Origin: Microbacterium sp. Gd 4-13
GTDB lineage: Bacteria > Actinomycetota > Actinomycetes > Actinomycetales > Microbacteriaceae
Reading direction: 5' to 3'
NCBI RefSeq assembly: GCF_003095395.1
Contig: NZ_QEIJ01000001.1
Coordinates: 248,001 to 312,000 of the forward strand
DNA: 64,000 bases
Of this stretch, positions 43,236 through 51,541 are shown piece by piece. The notes under the pieces are model-generated. The model worked only from the letters and a program-made list of their open reading frames with translations, ran no database searches and was not told where the DNA came from. Both the position numbers and the translations under genes were made by a program. Every line of letters starts with the position of its first letter. Position 1 is the stretch's first letter.

Positions 43236-44456
43236 GTGTCGATCGATCTGATCTCTCGTCCGGCGGCGCACCCGCCGGCCTCGGAGCTCTGGCCGCACCT
43301 CGGCCGAGCCGTCTCGTCGGTGAGCGGTCCGTTGGCGACCATCCACCTGCCCGCACTCCGCTACAACGCGGCGGATCTGCTCGTCCGCGCAAGCGGGGTG
43401 CCGGTGCGTGTCGCGAGCAAGTCGGTGCGGGTGCGCTCGGTGCTCGACGCCGTGCTCTCGCTGCCCGGTTACCGGGGCATCCTCGCCTACACGCTCCCCG
43501 AGGCGCTGTGGCTCGCGGCCGACCACGACGACATCGTGCTGGGCTATCCGACCGTCGACAGGGAGGCCCTCTCGCGACTGGCGAACGACGACGAGGCCGC
43601 GTCGCGCATCACGCTGATGATCGACGATCCGGCCCAGCTGGATCTCATCGACGCCCTCGCGTCGCCGGGCGCGCGAACACGCATCCGGATCGCGATCGAC
43701 GCGGATGCTTCCTGGCGGTCGGCCGTTCTCGGACATATCGGTGTGCACCGTTCGCCCGTGCACGAGCCGGCGGAGGTCGTCGCCCTCGCCCGCCGCATCG
43801 CCGACCGGCCCGGCTTCGATCTCGTCGGACTGATGATGTACGAAGCGCAGATCGCCGGGCAGGGGGACGACACGGGGGTCGCCGACCCCGTGATCCGCTG
43901 GATGCAGCGTCGCTCGGCGGCCGAGCTCCTCGAGCGCCGCGGGGCGATCGTCGCGGGTGTCCGCGACGTCGTGCCGCTCGAGTTCGTCAACGGCGGAGGG
44001 ACGGGATCGCTGGAGGAGACGGCCTCCGACACGTCCGTCACCGAGCTCACCGCCGGGAGCGGTCTGCTCGGGGGCCACCTCTTCGACGGATACCGAGCGT
44101 TCCAGCCGGCGCCGGCTGCGGCGTTCGCGCTGGAGGTCGTACGCAAGCCCCGCCCCGACATCGTGACGGTGCTCGGCGGCGGGTGGATCGCATCGGGGCC
44201 GCCGCTGGCGTCGCGACAGCCTTTGCCGGTGTGGCCCGAAGGGCTGGCCATGTTCTCGCGCGAAGGGGCGGGGGAGGTGCAGACCCCGTTGCGGGGCGTC
44301 GCCGCGCGGGGCCTGCGGATCGGAGATCGCGTCTGGTTCCGCCACGCCAAGAGCGGCGAGCTCGCCGAACGGGTCGACCGCTACCTCCTCGTGGAGGACG
44401 ACCGCGTCGAGGGTGAGGCGCTCACCTACCGCGGCGAGGGGAAGACGTTCCTATGA
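43236..44456 (+). CDS. PLP-dependent alanine racemase-fold protein (D-threonine aldolase / D-amino acid deaminase-like)
   Basis: 406 residues. Fold-type III PLP enzyme: the Schiff-base lysine is Lys62 in RVASKSVRVRSVL, followed by the barrel segments GILAYTLPEALWLA, RIRIAIDADASWRS and FDLVGLMMYEAQIAG. The C-terminal domain has the metal-binding His...Cys-type region of D-threonine aldolases only in part (WFRHAKSGELAERVDRYLLVEDD). It probably cleaves or deaminates a D-hydroxyamino acid. GTG start with GGAGGGAG upstream; -10-like TAGGCT at 43201-43206. Its stop overlaps the next gene (ATGA). Confidence 0.85.
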   Translation: MSIDLISRPAAHPPASELWPHLGRAVSSVSGPLATIHLPALRYNAADLLVRASGVPVRVASKSVRVRSVLDAVLSLPGYRGILAYTLPEALWLAADHDDIVLGYPTVDREALSRLANDDEAASRITLMIDDPAQLDLIDALASPGARTRIRIAIDADASWRSAVLGHIGVHRSPVHEPAEVVALARRIADRPGFDLVGLMMYEAQIAGQGDDTGVADPVIRWMQRRSAAELLERRGAIVAGVRDVVPLEFVNGGGTGSLEETASDTSVTELTAGSGLLGGHLFDGYRAFQPAPAAAFALEVVRKPRPDIVTVLGGGWIASGPPLASRQPLPVWPEGLAMFSREGAGEVQTPLRGVAARGLRIGDRVWFRHAKSGELAERVDRYLLVEDDRVEGEALTYRGEGKTFL

Positions 44457-45766
44457 CCCGTCCGGGTGGCGTCTGGCGCAACTGGGGGCGCTCGCAGAAG
44501 GTTCGGCCCCATCGCATCGAGTTCCCCGCCGACGAGGGTGCGGTCCGCCGCGCCGTGACCGCAGCATCCGCCCGTTCTCTCACCGTGAAGGCCGTCGGCG
44601 CCGGGCACAGCTTCTCGGGCATCGCCGTTGCGGCAGGCATCATGCTCGACCTGCGCGATCTCAGAGGCCTCATCGACGTCGACACCGATCGCGGACGCGT
44701 GCGTCTGCGCGCCGGAACGCGTCTGTGGGAGATCCCCGCCCTCCTGGCGCCGTACGGACTGGCGATGCCGAACCTCGGCGACATCGACCGGCAGACCGTC
44801 GCCGGAGCCATCTCGACCGGCACCCACGGCACGGGTCTGCGCTTCGGCGGCATCTCGACGCAGGTGGTCGGCGCGACCCTCGTCACCGCCGACGGCGAGG
44901 TGCTGCGTGTCGACGACGAGAGCAATCCCGAGCTGCTCCCGGCCGTGGCGGTGGGTCTGGGCGCGCTCGGGATCCTCGTCGACGTCACGCTGCAGTGCGT
45001 GCCCGCCTTCGTGCTCGACGCCACCGAGCGCCGCGAACCGCTCGCCGACGTCACCGGCTCTCTTCACGACCGCGTCGGCGCGGCCGACCACTTCGAGTTC
45101 TACTGGTTCCCCCACACGGACGACGCCGTGACGAAGGAGAACCAGCGGTTGCCGCAGGGGAGTCCCACCCGTCCCCTCCCGCCGGTGCGGCGATGGGTGG
45201 ACGAGTCGCTTCTCGCGAACGGCGTGTACCGAGCGACGTGCGCGGTGGGCACGGTGGTGCCCGCAACGGTTCCGCCGGTGGCGCGTGTCGCCAGTGCACT
45301 GATGGGCAATCGCACGTACGCCGACCGTTCCCACCGCGTCTTCACGCAATCGCGCACCGTGCGGTTCCGCGAGATGGAGTACGCGGTCGCCCTCGACGAC
45401 CTGCCTGCCGCGTTCGCCGCCGTGCGCGATCTCGTCACCGAGCGCGGGTGGCGCATCTCCTTCCCCGTCGAGGTGCGCGTGGCGGCCGCCGATGACGTGT
45501 GGTTGTCGACGGCGTCGGGGAGGGAGAGCGGTTACATCGCCGTGCACCGGTACTGGCGAGAAGACCCGACGGAGTACTTCGAGGCGGTCGGTGAGGTCAT
45601 GCGCGGTTTCGCCGGACGACCGCACTGGGGCAAGGAACACTCGCTCGGTGCCGACGAACTCCGCGCGCTCTACCCACGATTCGACGACTTCCTGGCGGTG
45701 CGGGATCGGCTGGATCCGGATCGGCTCTTCGTCAATCCCTATCTGGCACGCGTGCTCGGTGAGTAA
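44453..45766 (+). CDS. D-arabinono-1,4-lactone oxidase-family FAD-linked oxidoreductase
   Basis: 437 residues. FAD-binding (PCMH) domain: VKAVGAGHSFSGIAVAAGIMLDL, LRAGTRLWEIPALL, GAISTGTHGTGLRFGGISTQVVGA. C-terminal ALO domain: HFEFYWFPHTDDAV, YIAVHRYWREDP, and the terminal FAGRPHWGKEHSLGADELRALYPRFDDFLAVRDRLDP, which is highly characteristic. It oxidises aldonolactones or alditols with oxygen or another acceptor. Translationally coupled (ATGA) to the PLP enzyme gene, though the two reactions are not obviously linked. Cytosolic, no signal. Confidence 0.93.
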   Translation: MTRPGGVWRNWGRSQKVRPHRIEFPADEGAVRRAVTAASARSLTVKAVGAGHSFSGIAVAAGIMLDLRDLRGLIDVDTDRGRVRLRAGTRLWEIPALLAPYGLAMPNLGDIDRQTVAGAISTGTHGTGLRFGGISTQVVGATLVTADGEVLRVDDESNPELLPAVAVGLGALGILVDVTLQCVPAFVLDATERREPLADVTGSLHDRVGAADHFEFYWFPHTDDAVTKENQRLPQGSPTRPLPPVRRWVDESLLANGVYRATCAVGTVVPATVPPVARVASALMGNRTYADRSHRVFTQSRTVRFREMEYAVALDDLPAAFAAVRDLVTERGWRISFPVEVRVAAADDVWLSTASGRESGYIAVHRYWREDPTEYFEAVGEVMRGFAGRPHWGKEHSLGADELRALYPRFDDFLAVRDRLDPDRLFVNPYLARVLGE

Positions 45767-45812
45767 CCCCTGGGAGGCGGGGTCGCGAGTCTTCTGCGTC
45801 GACCGCCGCGGC

Positions 45813-45818
45813 TAAGAT
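45813..45818 (+). promoter_or_regulatory. Candidate -10 box of the lemA gene
   Basis: TAAGAT, 31 bases before the lemA ATG, giving a short leader with CGGAGAA as ribosome site. Confidence 0.45.
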
Positions 45819-45848
45819 GAGGAAAACCGTCGAACGGAGAACCCGGCA

Positions 45849-46418
45849 ATGTGGGAATGGCTCATCCCCGTCTTGGCCGTCGTCGCCCTCGTGGCCATCG
45901 GCGGAATCTACCTCTGGGCGACGTATAACTCGCTGGTCCAGCTCAACGTCCGCGTCGACGAGGCGTGGAGCGACATCACCGTGCAGCTCAAGCGCCGGGC
46001 CGATCTGCTGCCGAACCTCATCGAGGCGGTGAAGGGCTACGCGGCCCACGAGAAAGCCGTGTTCGAGAACGTGACGCGGGCGCGCGCAGAGACCCTGTCG
46101 GCGACCGGACCGGCCGAGGCCGGCGTGGCGGAGGGGCACATGCAACAGGCCCTGAAGTCGATCTTCGCGGTGGCCGAGGCATATCCCCAGCTGCAGGCGA
46201 GCCAGAACTTCCTGCACCTTCAGCAGTCGATCGTCGATACCGAAGACAAGATCCAGGCATCGCGCCGGTTCTACAACGGTGGCGTTCGTGAACTGAACAC
46301 CAAGGTCAAAGTCTTCCCGAACAATCTCTTCGCCCGCCGCCTCGGGTTCTCCGAGCGCGAGTTCTTCGAAGTGGTCGACGGCGCGGCGATCTCCGAGCCG
46401 CCCCGCGTTCAGTTCTGA
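45849..46418 (+). CDS. LemA family membrane protein
   Basis: 189 residues. One N-terminal helix (WLIPVLAVVALVAIGGIYLW) and a long helical domain with the LemA signatures YNSLVQLNVRVDEAWSDITVQLKRRADLLPNLIEAVKGYAAHE, AEAYPQLQASQNFLHLQ and RRFYNGGVRELNTKVKVFPNNLFA. The helical bundle faces outside or inside depending on species; function is poorly known. It stands alone (no TPM or peptidase partner). Its stop is 3 bases from that of the convergent YcaQ-like gene. Confidence 0.95.
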   Translation: MWEWLIPVLAVVALVAIGGIYLWATYNSLVQLNVRVDEAWSDITVQLKRRADLLPNLIEAVKGYAAHEKAVFENVTRARAETLSATGPAEAGVAEGHMQQALKSIFAVAEAYPQLQASQNFLHLQQSIVDTEDKIQASRRFYNGGVRELNTKVKVFPNNLFARRLGFSEREFFEVVDGAAISEPPRVQF

Positions 46419-46421
46419 CCG

Positions 46422-47702
46422 TCAGACTCCGGGCTCTTCCGGCGCGAGCGCGAGGGCCTCGAGGGTCGTCGCTCGCTCGTGCCGACCCGCACCCGGAAGC
46501 GCTCGTGCGAGGTCGTCGGAGGCGTCGCCCCATCGTGAGACCGACACCCGTTCGAGCCCCTGCCACGCGGCGGCCAGACGTATCTCAGCGGCGATGCGGT
46601 CAGCGGCGTCGGACGGTCGCCGGTGCTCCCACCAGGCGGATTGCACGAGAAGAGTGCTCGCGGCGCGATCGGCCTTGAGGTCGATGCGTCCGACGATGTC
46701 GTCGTCGACGAGCACCGGGAGAGAGTAGTAGCCGTACCGGCGTTGCGGCGCCGGCGTGTAGATCTCGATGCGGTACTCGAAGTCGAAGAGGCGTTCCGCG
46801 CGGTCGCGGAACCACACCACAGGGTCGAACGGGGTGAGGATCGCCGCTCCGGTCAGGCGGCGCGGCAGCACCGCGTCGCGGTGCAGCCACGCCTTCGCGG
46901 GGCGTCCGCCGATCTCCCACCCCTCGACGGTGACACGGTGCAGCTCGCCCTGGTCGGTGAGCTCGTCGAGTGCGGTCAGCACGGCCCGGCGATCGCGGAT
47001 GCGCCAGTAATCGGCGAGGTCGGATGCTGTCGCGACGCCGTAGGCGCGAGTCGCGCGCCGCACCAACTCTCGAATGGCATCGGGCCGCGCCACGGGCGAT
47101 GCGAGTACGGAGGCGGGGATCACCTGTTCGGCGAGCGCGTAGCGACGTTCGAATCCTCGTCGCCCCGCGATGGCGACGTCGCCCACGAGCCACAGGTACT
47201 CGAGGGCGAGCTTGATGTCGTTCCAGCCCCACCACGGGCCGCGCTGACCGCCCGCGGCATCGTGTTCGATCTGGGCCGGCCGCAGCGGACCGCGAGAGGC
47301 GAGCTCGGCGCGCACCCACTCGACGATCTCGGAATGCGTCGCCATCCATGCGTCGGCCTTCTCGGCGTACTTGGCGCGGTGGTCGTCCATCCGGAAGCGG
47401 AACAGGCCCCAGTCATCGGCCGGGATGAACGCTGCGACGTGCGCCCAGAACTCGACGTACGAAGGTCTGCGCGAGAACAGCAGGCGATCGAGCAGGGCGG
47501 TGTCGTACGCACCCAGCCGTGAGAACAACGGCATGTAGTGAGAACGGGCGAAGACGTTGACCGAATCGATCTGCAGGGTCGCCATACGCGCGAGCACGGC
47601 GTTGAGCTGCCGCGTACCGACCGTCCCGGGACGAGGTCGCGCGAACCCCTGCGCGGCGAGGGCGATGCGACGCGCTTCCGCTCGTCCGAGGTTCTGTCTC
47701 AC
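46422..47702 (-). CDS. Winged-helix DNA glycosylase-like protein (YcaQ/AlkX, HTH_42 family)
   Basis: 426 residues. The N-terminus EARRIALAAQGFARPRP...LNAVLARMATLQIDSVNVFARSHYMPLFSRLG is the hallmark of this family, followed by wHTH repeats and the QVDxR-like segment LVDDDIVGRIDLKADRAASTLLVQSAWWE, which in E. coli YcaQ holds the catalytic QxD (interstrand crosslink unhooking). Here the family Q is not obvious by eye, so activity is uncertain. GTG start at 47702 has TAGGCT ending 6 bases upstream and no ribosome site: probably leaderless. Divergent from the AI-2E transporter gene. Confidence 0.87.
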   Translation of the reverse strand: MRQNLGRAEARRIALAAQGFARPRPGTVGTRQLNAVLARMATLQIDSVNVFARSHYMPLFSRLGAYDTALLDRLLFSRRPSYVEFWAHVAAFIPADDWGLFRFRMDDHRAKYAEKADAWMATHSEIVEWVRAELASRGPLRPAQIEHDAAGGQRGPWWGWNDIKLALEYLWLVGDVAIAGRRGFERRYALAEQVIPASVLASPVARPDAIRELVRRATRAYGVATASDLADYWRIRDRRAVLTALDELTDQGELHRVTVEGWEIGGRPAKAWLHRDAVLPRRLTGAAILTPFDPVVWFRDRAERLFDFEYRIEIYTPAPQRRYGYYSLPVLVDDDIVGRIDLKADRAASTLLVQSAWWEHRRPSDAADRIAAEIRLAAAWQGLERVSVSRWGDASDDLARALPGAGRHERATTLEALALAPEEPGV

Positions 47703-47708
47703 CGAGCC

Positions 47709-47714
47709 AGCCTA
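47709..47714 (-). promoter_or_regulatory. -10 box of the leaderless YcaQ-like gene
   Basis: On the minus strand TAGGCT ends 6 bases before the GTG at 47702. The divergent gene at 47780 has the same arrangement 77 bases away. Confidence 0.55.
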
Positions 47715-47767
47715 TTGATGGCCACCGACACCGCGGCGGCCATGCCCGCCGCGGAATGCCCCGAGCC

Positions 47768-47773
47768 TAGACT
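47768..47773 (+). promoter_or_regulatory. -10 box of the leaderless AI-2E transporter gene
   Basis: TAGACT ends 6 bases before the ATG at 47780; there is no ribosome site. Confidence 0.55.
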
Positions 47774-47779
47774 GAGTGG

Positions 47780-48970
47780 ATGAGCGATCCCGCCCCCGAA
47801 TCCCGCGGTTCGTTCCTCGACGCGCTGCGTCGCCGCACGGTCACGATCGACGCCCCGAGCGCCGTGCCGAACGCCCTGCGCATCGCGACCTCCTACGCGT
47901 GGCGACTGCTCGTGCTCGCCGCCGCGATCGGTGTCGTGATCTGGCTGGTCATCCAGCTCAAGCTGCTGGTCATCCCGCTGCTGATCGCGATCCTCATCAC
48001 GGCTCTGACCTGGCCCGCGTTCACCTTCATGCTGCGCCACCGGTGGCCCCGGTGGCTCGCCATCGTCGTGACGGTCATCGGCACGATGGCGATCGTCGGC
48101 GGACTGTTCTGGGTCGCCGTGTGGCAGATCACCCGCGACTTCCGCTCGGTGCAGGAGCGCACCGTCGCGTCGGCCCAGCAGTTCCGTCAGTTCCTCATCG
48201 ACGGACCCCTGCATCTGACGGCGGCCCAGATCGACGACGGGCTCGCGCAGGCGATCGACTTCGCGCAGCAACAGGCCCAGGTGCTCTGGACCGGGGCGCT
48301 CGCCGTCGGTAGCACCGTCGGGCACGTGGCCACCGGACTCCTCCTGACCATCTTCATCCTCCTGTGCATCCTGGCCGACGGTGGACGCATCTGGCAGTGG
48401 ACGACGCGTCTGTTCCCGAAGGACGCCCGTCCGGCCGTCGACGGAGCCGGACGCGCGGGCTGGCGCACCGTCGTGACCTACGCCCGGACGCAGCTGCTCG
48501 TCGCCACGATCGACGCGGTCGGCATCGGGCTCAGCGCCCTCTTCCTGGGCGTGCCGCTGGCCATTCCGATCGGCGTGCTCGTGTTCCTCGGCGCTTTCAT
48601 CCCGTTCGTGGGCGCCGTCGTCACGGGTGCCGTCGCCGTGTTCATCGCCCTCGTCTACAACGGGCCGTGGATCGCCCTGTGGATGCTCATCTTCGTGTTG
48701 CTCGTGCAGCAGATCGAGAGCCACATCCTGCAGCCGATCCTGATGGGCTCGGCGGTGAAGGTGCATCCGCTCGCGGTCGTGCTGGTCGTCGCCGGTGGCG
48801 CCATGGTCGGCGGCATCCCCGGGGCACTGTTCGCGGTTCCGCTCGCGGCGTTCGTGAACGTCGTCGCGGTCTACCTGTCGTCACGGGCCTGGACGACCGT
48901 GGGCGAGCAGCCCCTCACGGGAGATCTGATCTGGAGCACCGTGCCACGCAAAGAGAGAAAAAAGGCATGA
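47780..48970 (+). CDS. AI-2E family transporter (PerM-like)
   Basis: 396 residues, about eight membrane helices in the AI-2E exporter pattern: paired helices near the N-terminus (LLVLAAAIGVVIWLVIQLKLLVIPLLIAILITAL), a cytosolic helical domain around 130-180, then LSALFLGVPLAIPIGVLVFLGAFIPFVGAVVTGAVAVFIAL and QQIESHILQPILMGSAVKVHPLAVVLVV, the most conserved part. Despite the name most members do not carry autoinducer-2; some are ion antiporters. The stop overlaps ilvA (ATGA). Confidence 0.93.
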   Translation: MSDPAPESRGSFLDALRRRTVTIDAPSAVPNALRIATSYAWRLLVLAAAIGVVIWLVIQLKLLVIPLLIAILITALTWPAFTFMLRHRWPRWLAIVVTVIGTMAIVGGLFWVAVWQITRDFRSVQERTVASAQQFRQFLIDGPLHLTAAQIDDGLAQAIDFAQQQAQVLWTGALAVGSTVGHVATGLLLTIFILLCILADGGRIWQWTTRLFPKDARPAVDGAGRAGWRTVVTYARTQLLVATIDAVGIGLSALFLGVPLAIPIGVLVFLGAFIPFVGAVVTGAVAVFIALVYNGPWIALWMLIFVLLVQQIESHILQPILMGSAVKVHPLAVVLVVAGGAMVGGIPGALFAVPLAAFVNVVAVYLSSRAWTTVGEQPLTGDLIWSTVPRKERKKA

Positions 48971-50193
48971 CCGATCCCACCCTGGCCGAGTTCGAAGACG
49001 CGGCCGCCTCCCTTCGCGGCATCATCACGCGCACCCCGCTCGACCAATCGCAGCACCTCAGCGACCTCCTCGACGTGCCGGTGCATCTGAAGCTCGAGAA
49101 CCTGCAGCGCACCGGATCCTTCAAGATCCGGGGGGCCACCTACCGTTTGTCACGTCTCACGGCCGACGAGCGTGCGCGAGGCGTCGTCGCCGCCTCGGCG
49201 GGCAATCACGCTCAGGGCGTCGCTCTCGCCGCGCAGCAACTCGGCATCCCCGCGACGATCTTCATGCCGCTGGGCGTGCCGTTGCCGAAGCTGCTGGCAA
49301 CGCGCGGGTACGGCGCCGAGGTGATCCTCGAGGGCGACACGGTCGAGACGCCGCTGCGGCTGGCGGCGGAGTTCGCCGCGCAGACCGGTGCGGTGCTCAT
49401 CCACCCCTTCGATCACCGTGACATCGTCGTGGGGCAGGGAACGCTCGGTCTCGAGCTCATGGACGACCTCCCCGACCTCGAGACCGTCATCGTGGGCATC
49501 GGCGGGGGAGGCCTCGCGGCCGGAGTGGCCGCCGCCGTCAAGGCTCGCGCCGCCGCTGAAGGACGCACCGTGCGGGTCATCGGGGTGCAGGCCGAGAACT
49601 CCGCGGCGTACCCGTCGTCACTCGCCGCGGGGCGTCCGCTCCAGGTCGAGACCCGACCGACCATCGCCGACGGCATCGCGGTCGCCCGCCCCGGCGATCT
49701 GCCGTTCGCCCTCATCAGCACGCACCTCGACGACGTGGTCACCGTGACCGAAGACGACATCGCCCGCGCGCTCCTCGTGCTGCTGGAGCGGGCGAAGCAG
49801 GTGGTCGAGCCGGCCGGCGCGGTCGGGGTCGCGGCGATCCTTGCGGGCAAGGTCACCGCCTCCGGTCCGACCGTGTCGATCCTGTCGGGCGGCAACATCG
49901 ATCCGCTGCTGCTGCAGCGCGTCGTCGCGCACGGGCTCGCAGCATCCGGTCGCTACATGACCCTGCGCATCCCGCTACCCGATCGTCCGGGGCAGCTCGC
50001 GCGGGTGTCGGAGCTGCTGGCGCAGGTGGGGGCGAACGTGGTCGAGGTGATGCACACCCGTCACGGTCAGGGCATGCAGATCAGCGAGGTGGTGCTGCAG
50101 CTGAGCGTGGAGACGCGGGGCGAAGACCACCGTGGTCTCGTGATCAGCACGCTCGAAGAGGCGGGGTTCACCGCCACCGTCTCGCGCGACTGA
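48967..50193 (+). CDS. ilvA: Threonine ammonia-lyase (catabolic-type, with ACT domain)
   Basis: 408 residues. PLP enzyme: Lys53 in LQRTGSFKIRGA, ASAGNHAQGVALAA, phosphate cradle GIGGGGLAAG and SGGNIDPLL. The C-terminal ACT domain (MTLRIPLPDRPGQLARVSELLAQVGANVVEVMHTR) suggests allosteric control. It deaminates threonine (and serine) to 2-oxobutyrate. The single short ACT and overall length match the TdcB/IlvA short class common in actinobacteria. ATG overlaps the preceding stop; AAAGGC upstream. Confidence 0.94.
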   Translation: MTDPTLAEFEDAAASLRGIITRTPLDQSQHLSDLLDVPVHLKLENLQRTGSFKIRGATYRLSRLTADERARGVVAASAGNHAQGVALAAQQLGIPATIFMPLGVPLPKLLATRGYGAEVILEGDTVETPLRLAAEFAAQTGAVLIHPFDHRDIVVGQGTLGLELMDDLPDLETVIVGIGGGGLAAGVAAAVKARAAAEGRTVRVIGVQAENSAAYPSSLAAGRPLQVETRPTIADGIAVARPGDLPFALISTHLDDVVTVTEDDIARALLVLLERAKQVVEPAGAVGVAAILAGKVTASGPTVSILSGGNIDPLLLQRVVAHGLAASGRYMTLRIPLPDRPGQLARVSELLAQVGANVVEVMHTRHGQGMQISEVVLQLSVETRGEDHRGLVISTLEEAGFTATVSRD

Positions 50194-50203
50194 CGACGCC
50201 GGG

Positions 50204-50695
50204 CTACTCGCCGGAGTAGGTCTCGACCTTGACGACCTCGACCGGGATCTCGCGGCCGTTGGGCGCGGTGTACGTCACCTTCGCTCCCTCGCTCTGGCCG
50301 AGGATCGCGGCTCCGAGCGGGGAGGCCTCGCTGTAGACGTCGAGTTCGGAGTCGACGGCGATCTCGCGATTGCCGAGGAGGAAGCGCTCTTCGCCCCCCG
50401 CGACGATGGCGGTCACGATCGTTCCCGACTCGACCACGCCGTGGCTCTGCGGGGCTTCGCCGACCGTGGCGTCCTTCAGCAGCGCTTTCAGGGTGCGGAT
50501 GCGTGCTTCCTGCTTCCCCTGCTCGTCCTTCGCGGCGTGGTAGCCGCCGTTCTCCTTGAGGTCGCCCTCTTCGCGAGCCGACTCGATGCGCTTCGCGATC
50601 TCCTCGCGGCCGGTCGTCGACAGGTGTTCGAGTTCGTTGGCGAGGCGGTCGTAGGCATCCTGGGTGAGGAACGTCACCGGGGCGTCGCTGGACAC
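50204..50695 (-). CDS. greA: Transcription elongation factor GreA
   Basis: 163 residues. N-terminal antiparallel coiled coil with the acidic tip (NELEHLSTTGREEIAKRIESAREEGDLKENGGYHAAKDEQGKQEARI), which reaches into the polymerase channel and stimulates cleavage of backtracked RNA; the C-terminal FKBP-like domain contains ASPLGAAILGQSEGAKVTYTAPNG. GTG start with AAGGAG 7 bases upstream. It is followed downstream on the other strand by ilvA's stop at 11 bases. Next to DUF4307 as in mycobacteria. Confidence 0.97.
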   Translation of the reverse strand: MSSDAPVTFLTQDAYDRLANELEHLSTTGREEIAKRIESAREEGDLKENGGYHAAKDEQGKQEARIRTLKALLKDATVGEAPQSHGVVESGTIVTAIVAGGEERFLLGNREIAVDSELDVYSEASPLGAAILGQSEGAKVTYTAPNGREIPVEVVKVETYSGE

Positions 50696-50718
50696 GGTCG
50701 GTCTCCTTGGTCGTCGTG

Positions 50719-50738
50719 GGGCGTCGATAGCGACGCCC
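50719..50738. repeat. Short perfect hairpin in the greA leader
   Basis: GGGCGTCG-ATAG-CGACGCCC, 8-bp stem with a tetraloop, 24 bases upstream of greA on the minus strand. It may be structural or part of a composite terminator with the hairpin at 50749-50770. Confidence 0.45.
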
Positions 50739-50744
50739 TCAATT

Positions 50745-50771
50745 CAAAACGCCCCGGCGTCGGCCAGGGCG
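50745..50771 (-). terminator. Terminator after the DUF4307 gene
   Basis: On the minus strand CGCCCT...GGGGCG pairs around a 10-base loop and is followed by TTTTGAATT, a good U run. It lies about 25 bases after the DUF4307 stop. Confidence 0.65.
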
Positions 50772-50794
50772 TCGATCGAATGTGGGTCCTGAGT

Positions 50795-51187
50795 TTACGT
50801 GACCCAGCAGCTGTTGACCAAACCATTGGTTGCCAGGGCGACCGTCGGGATCTCCTCCGAGAAGGCCCGTGCATGCGTGTCGACCGCGGGATACTCCACG
50901 ACCCGCCAGCCCACGATCCCGTGCTCCTCGTCCTGCGCCTCCAGCACGCACGCGACTCCACGACCCGGGGGAGAGGTGATCTGGAACGTCACCGAAACCG
51001 TGTGCGCGTCGACGACCTCGTAGGCGGTGAGGTTGTCGTCGATCTCGTCGATGGAGCGCGCCACGGTGCCCCAACCGACCCATCCGATCAGCCCGACCGC
51101 GACGGCCCCGACGACGGTCCAGCCGATCGCCCGACGTCCGCGCGAGCGTCGCCGTCCGTACCGTTCGTCGAGCATCTGCTGGGTCAT
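50795..51187 (-). CDS. DUF4307 membrane protein
   Basis: 130 residues. Basic N-terminus (RRRSRGRRAIGW), one helix (TVVGAVAVGLIGWVGWGTVA) and an extracytoplasmic domain with a cysteine (VACVLEAQDEEHGIVGWRVVEYP) and a second near the end (SCWVT), possibly a disulfide. The family is conserved beside greA in actinobacteria (the mycobacterial counterpart lies between greA and mca). Function unknown. GAGGTAGCG precedes the ATG. Divergent from a small membrane protein gene. Confidence 0.9.
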   Translation of the reverse strand: MTQQMLDERYGRRRSRGRRAIGWTVVGAVAVGLIGWVGWGTVARSIDEIDDNLTAYEVVDAHTVSVTFQITSPPGRGVACVLEAQDEEHGIVGWRVVEYPAVDTHARAFSEEIPTVALATNGLVNSCWVT

Positions 51188-51206
51188 CGCTACCTCGGGT
51201 CGGAAC

Positions 51207-51226
51207 TAGGCTGGAACTCCAGGTTA
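51207..51226. promoter_or_regulatory. Divergent promoter region of DUF4307 and the small membrane protein
   Basis: TAGGCT (51207-51212) is a forward -10 candidate; TAACCT on the minus strand (51226-51221) is a reverse one. They overlap in a 69-base gap. Confidence 0.35.
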
Positions 51227-51256
51227 AGCGCTACCCGCGCAGAACGAGGATGTGTG

Positions 51257-51538
51257 ATGTACGCCGCGATTCTTCTCGCCGCAGTGACCCCCGAGCCCAG
51301 CGCGCCTCCGGCCGAACTCGTCACCCCCGGACCGTGGGGCTTCGCTGCCATCGCGTTCATCGCCGTGGCGGTGTTCCTGCTCGTCTGGGACATGCTGCGC
51401 CGCATCCGTCGCGGACGGTATCGCGCCGAGGTCAACGAAGACCTGGATGCTGCGGAGGCGCAGGCGAGGGCGGCAGAGGAAGCATCCGACACCGACGACC
51501 AGGACATCGATCCGCGCGACGATCGCTTCCGTCGCTGA
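51257..51538 (+). CDS. Small membrane protein (mycobacterial Rv1083-like)
   Basis: 93 residues. Short outer N-terminus, one helix (WGFAAIAFIAVAVFLLVWDML), a basic stop-transfer (RRIRRGRYRAEV) and an acidic cytoplasmic tail (DLDAAEAQARAAEEASDTDDQDIDPRDD). Size, topology and position between the DUF4307 and hemolysin III genes match the small membrane protein of the mycobacterial greA-uppS region. GAGGATG precedes the ATG at 51257. The large upstream frame is a shadow. Function unknown. Confidence 0.82.
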   Translation: MYAAILLAAVTPEPSAPPAELVTPGPWGFAAIAFIAVAVFLLVWDMLRRIRRGRYRAEVNEDLDAAEAQARAAEEASDTDDQDIDPRDDRFRR

Positions 51539-51541
51539 GGG

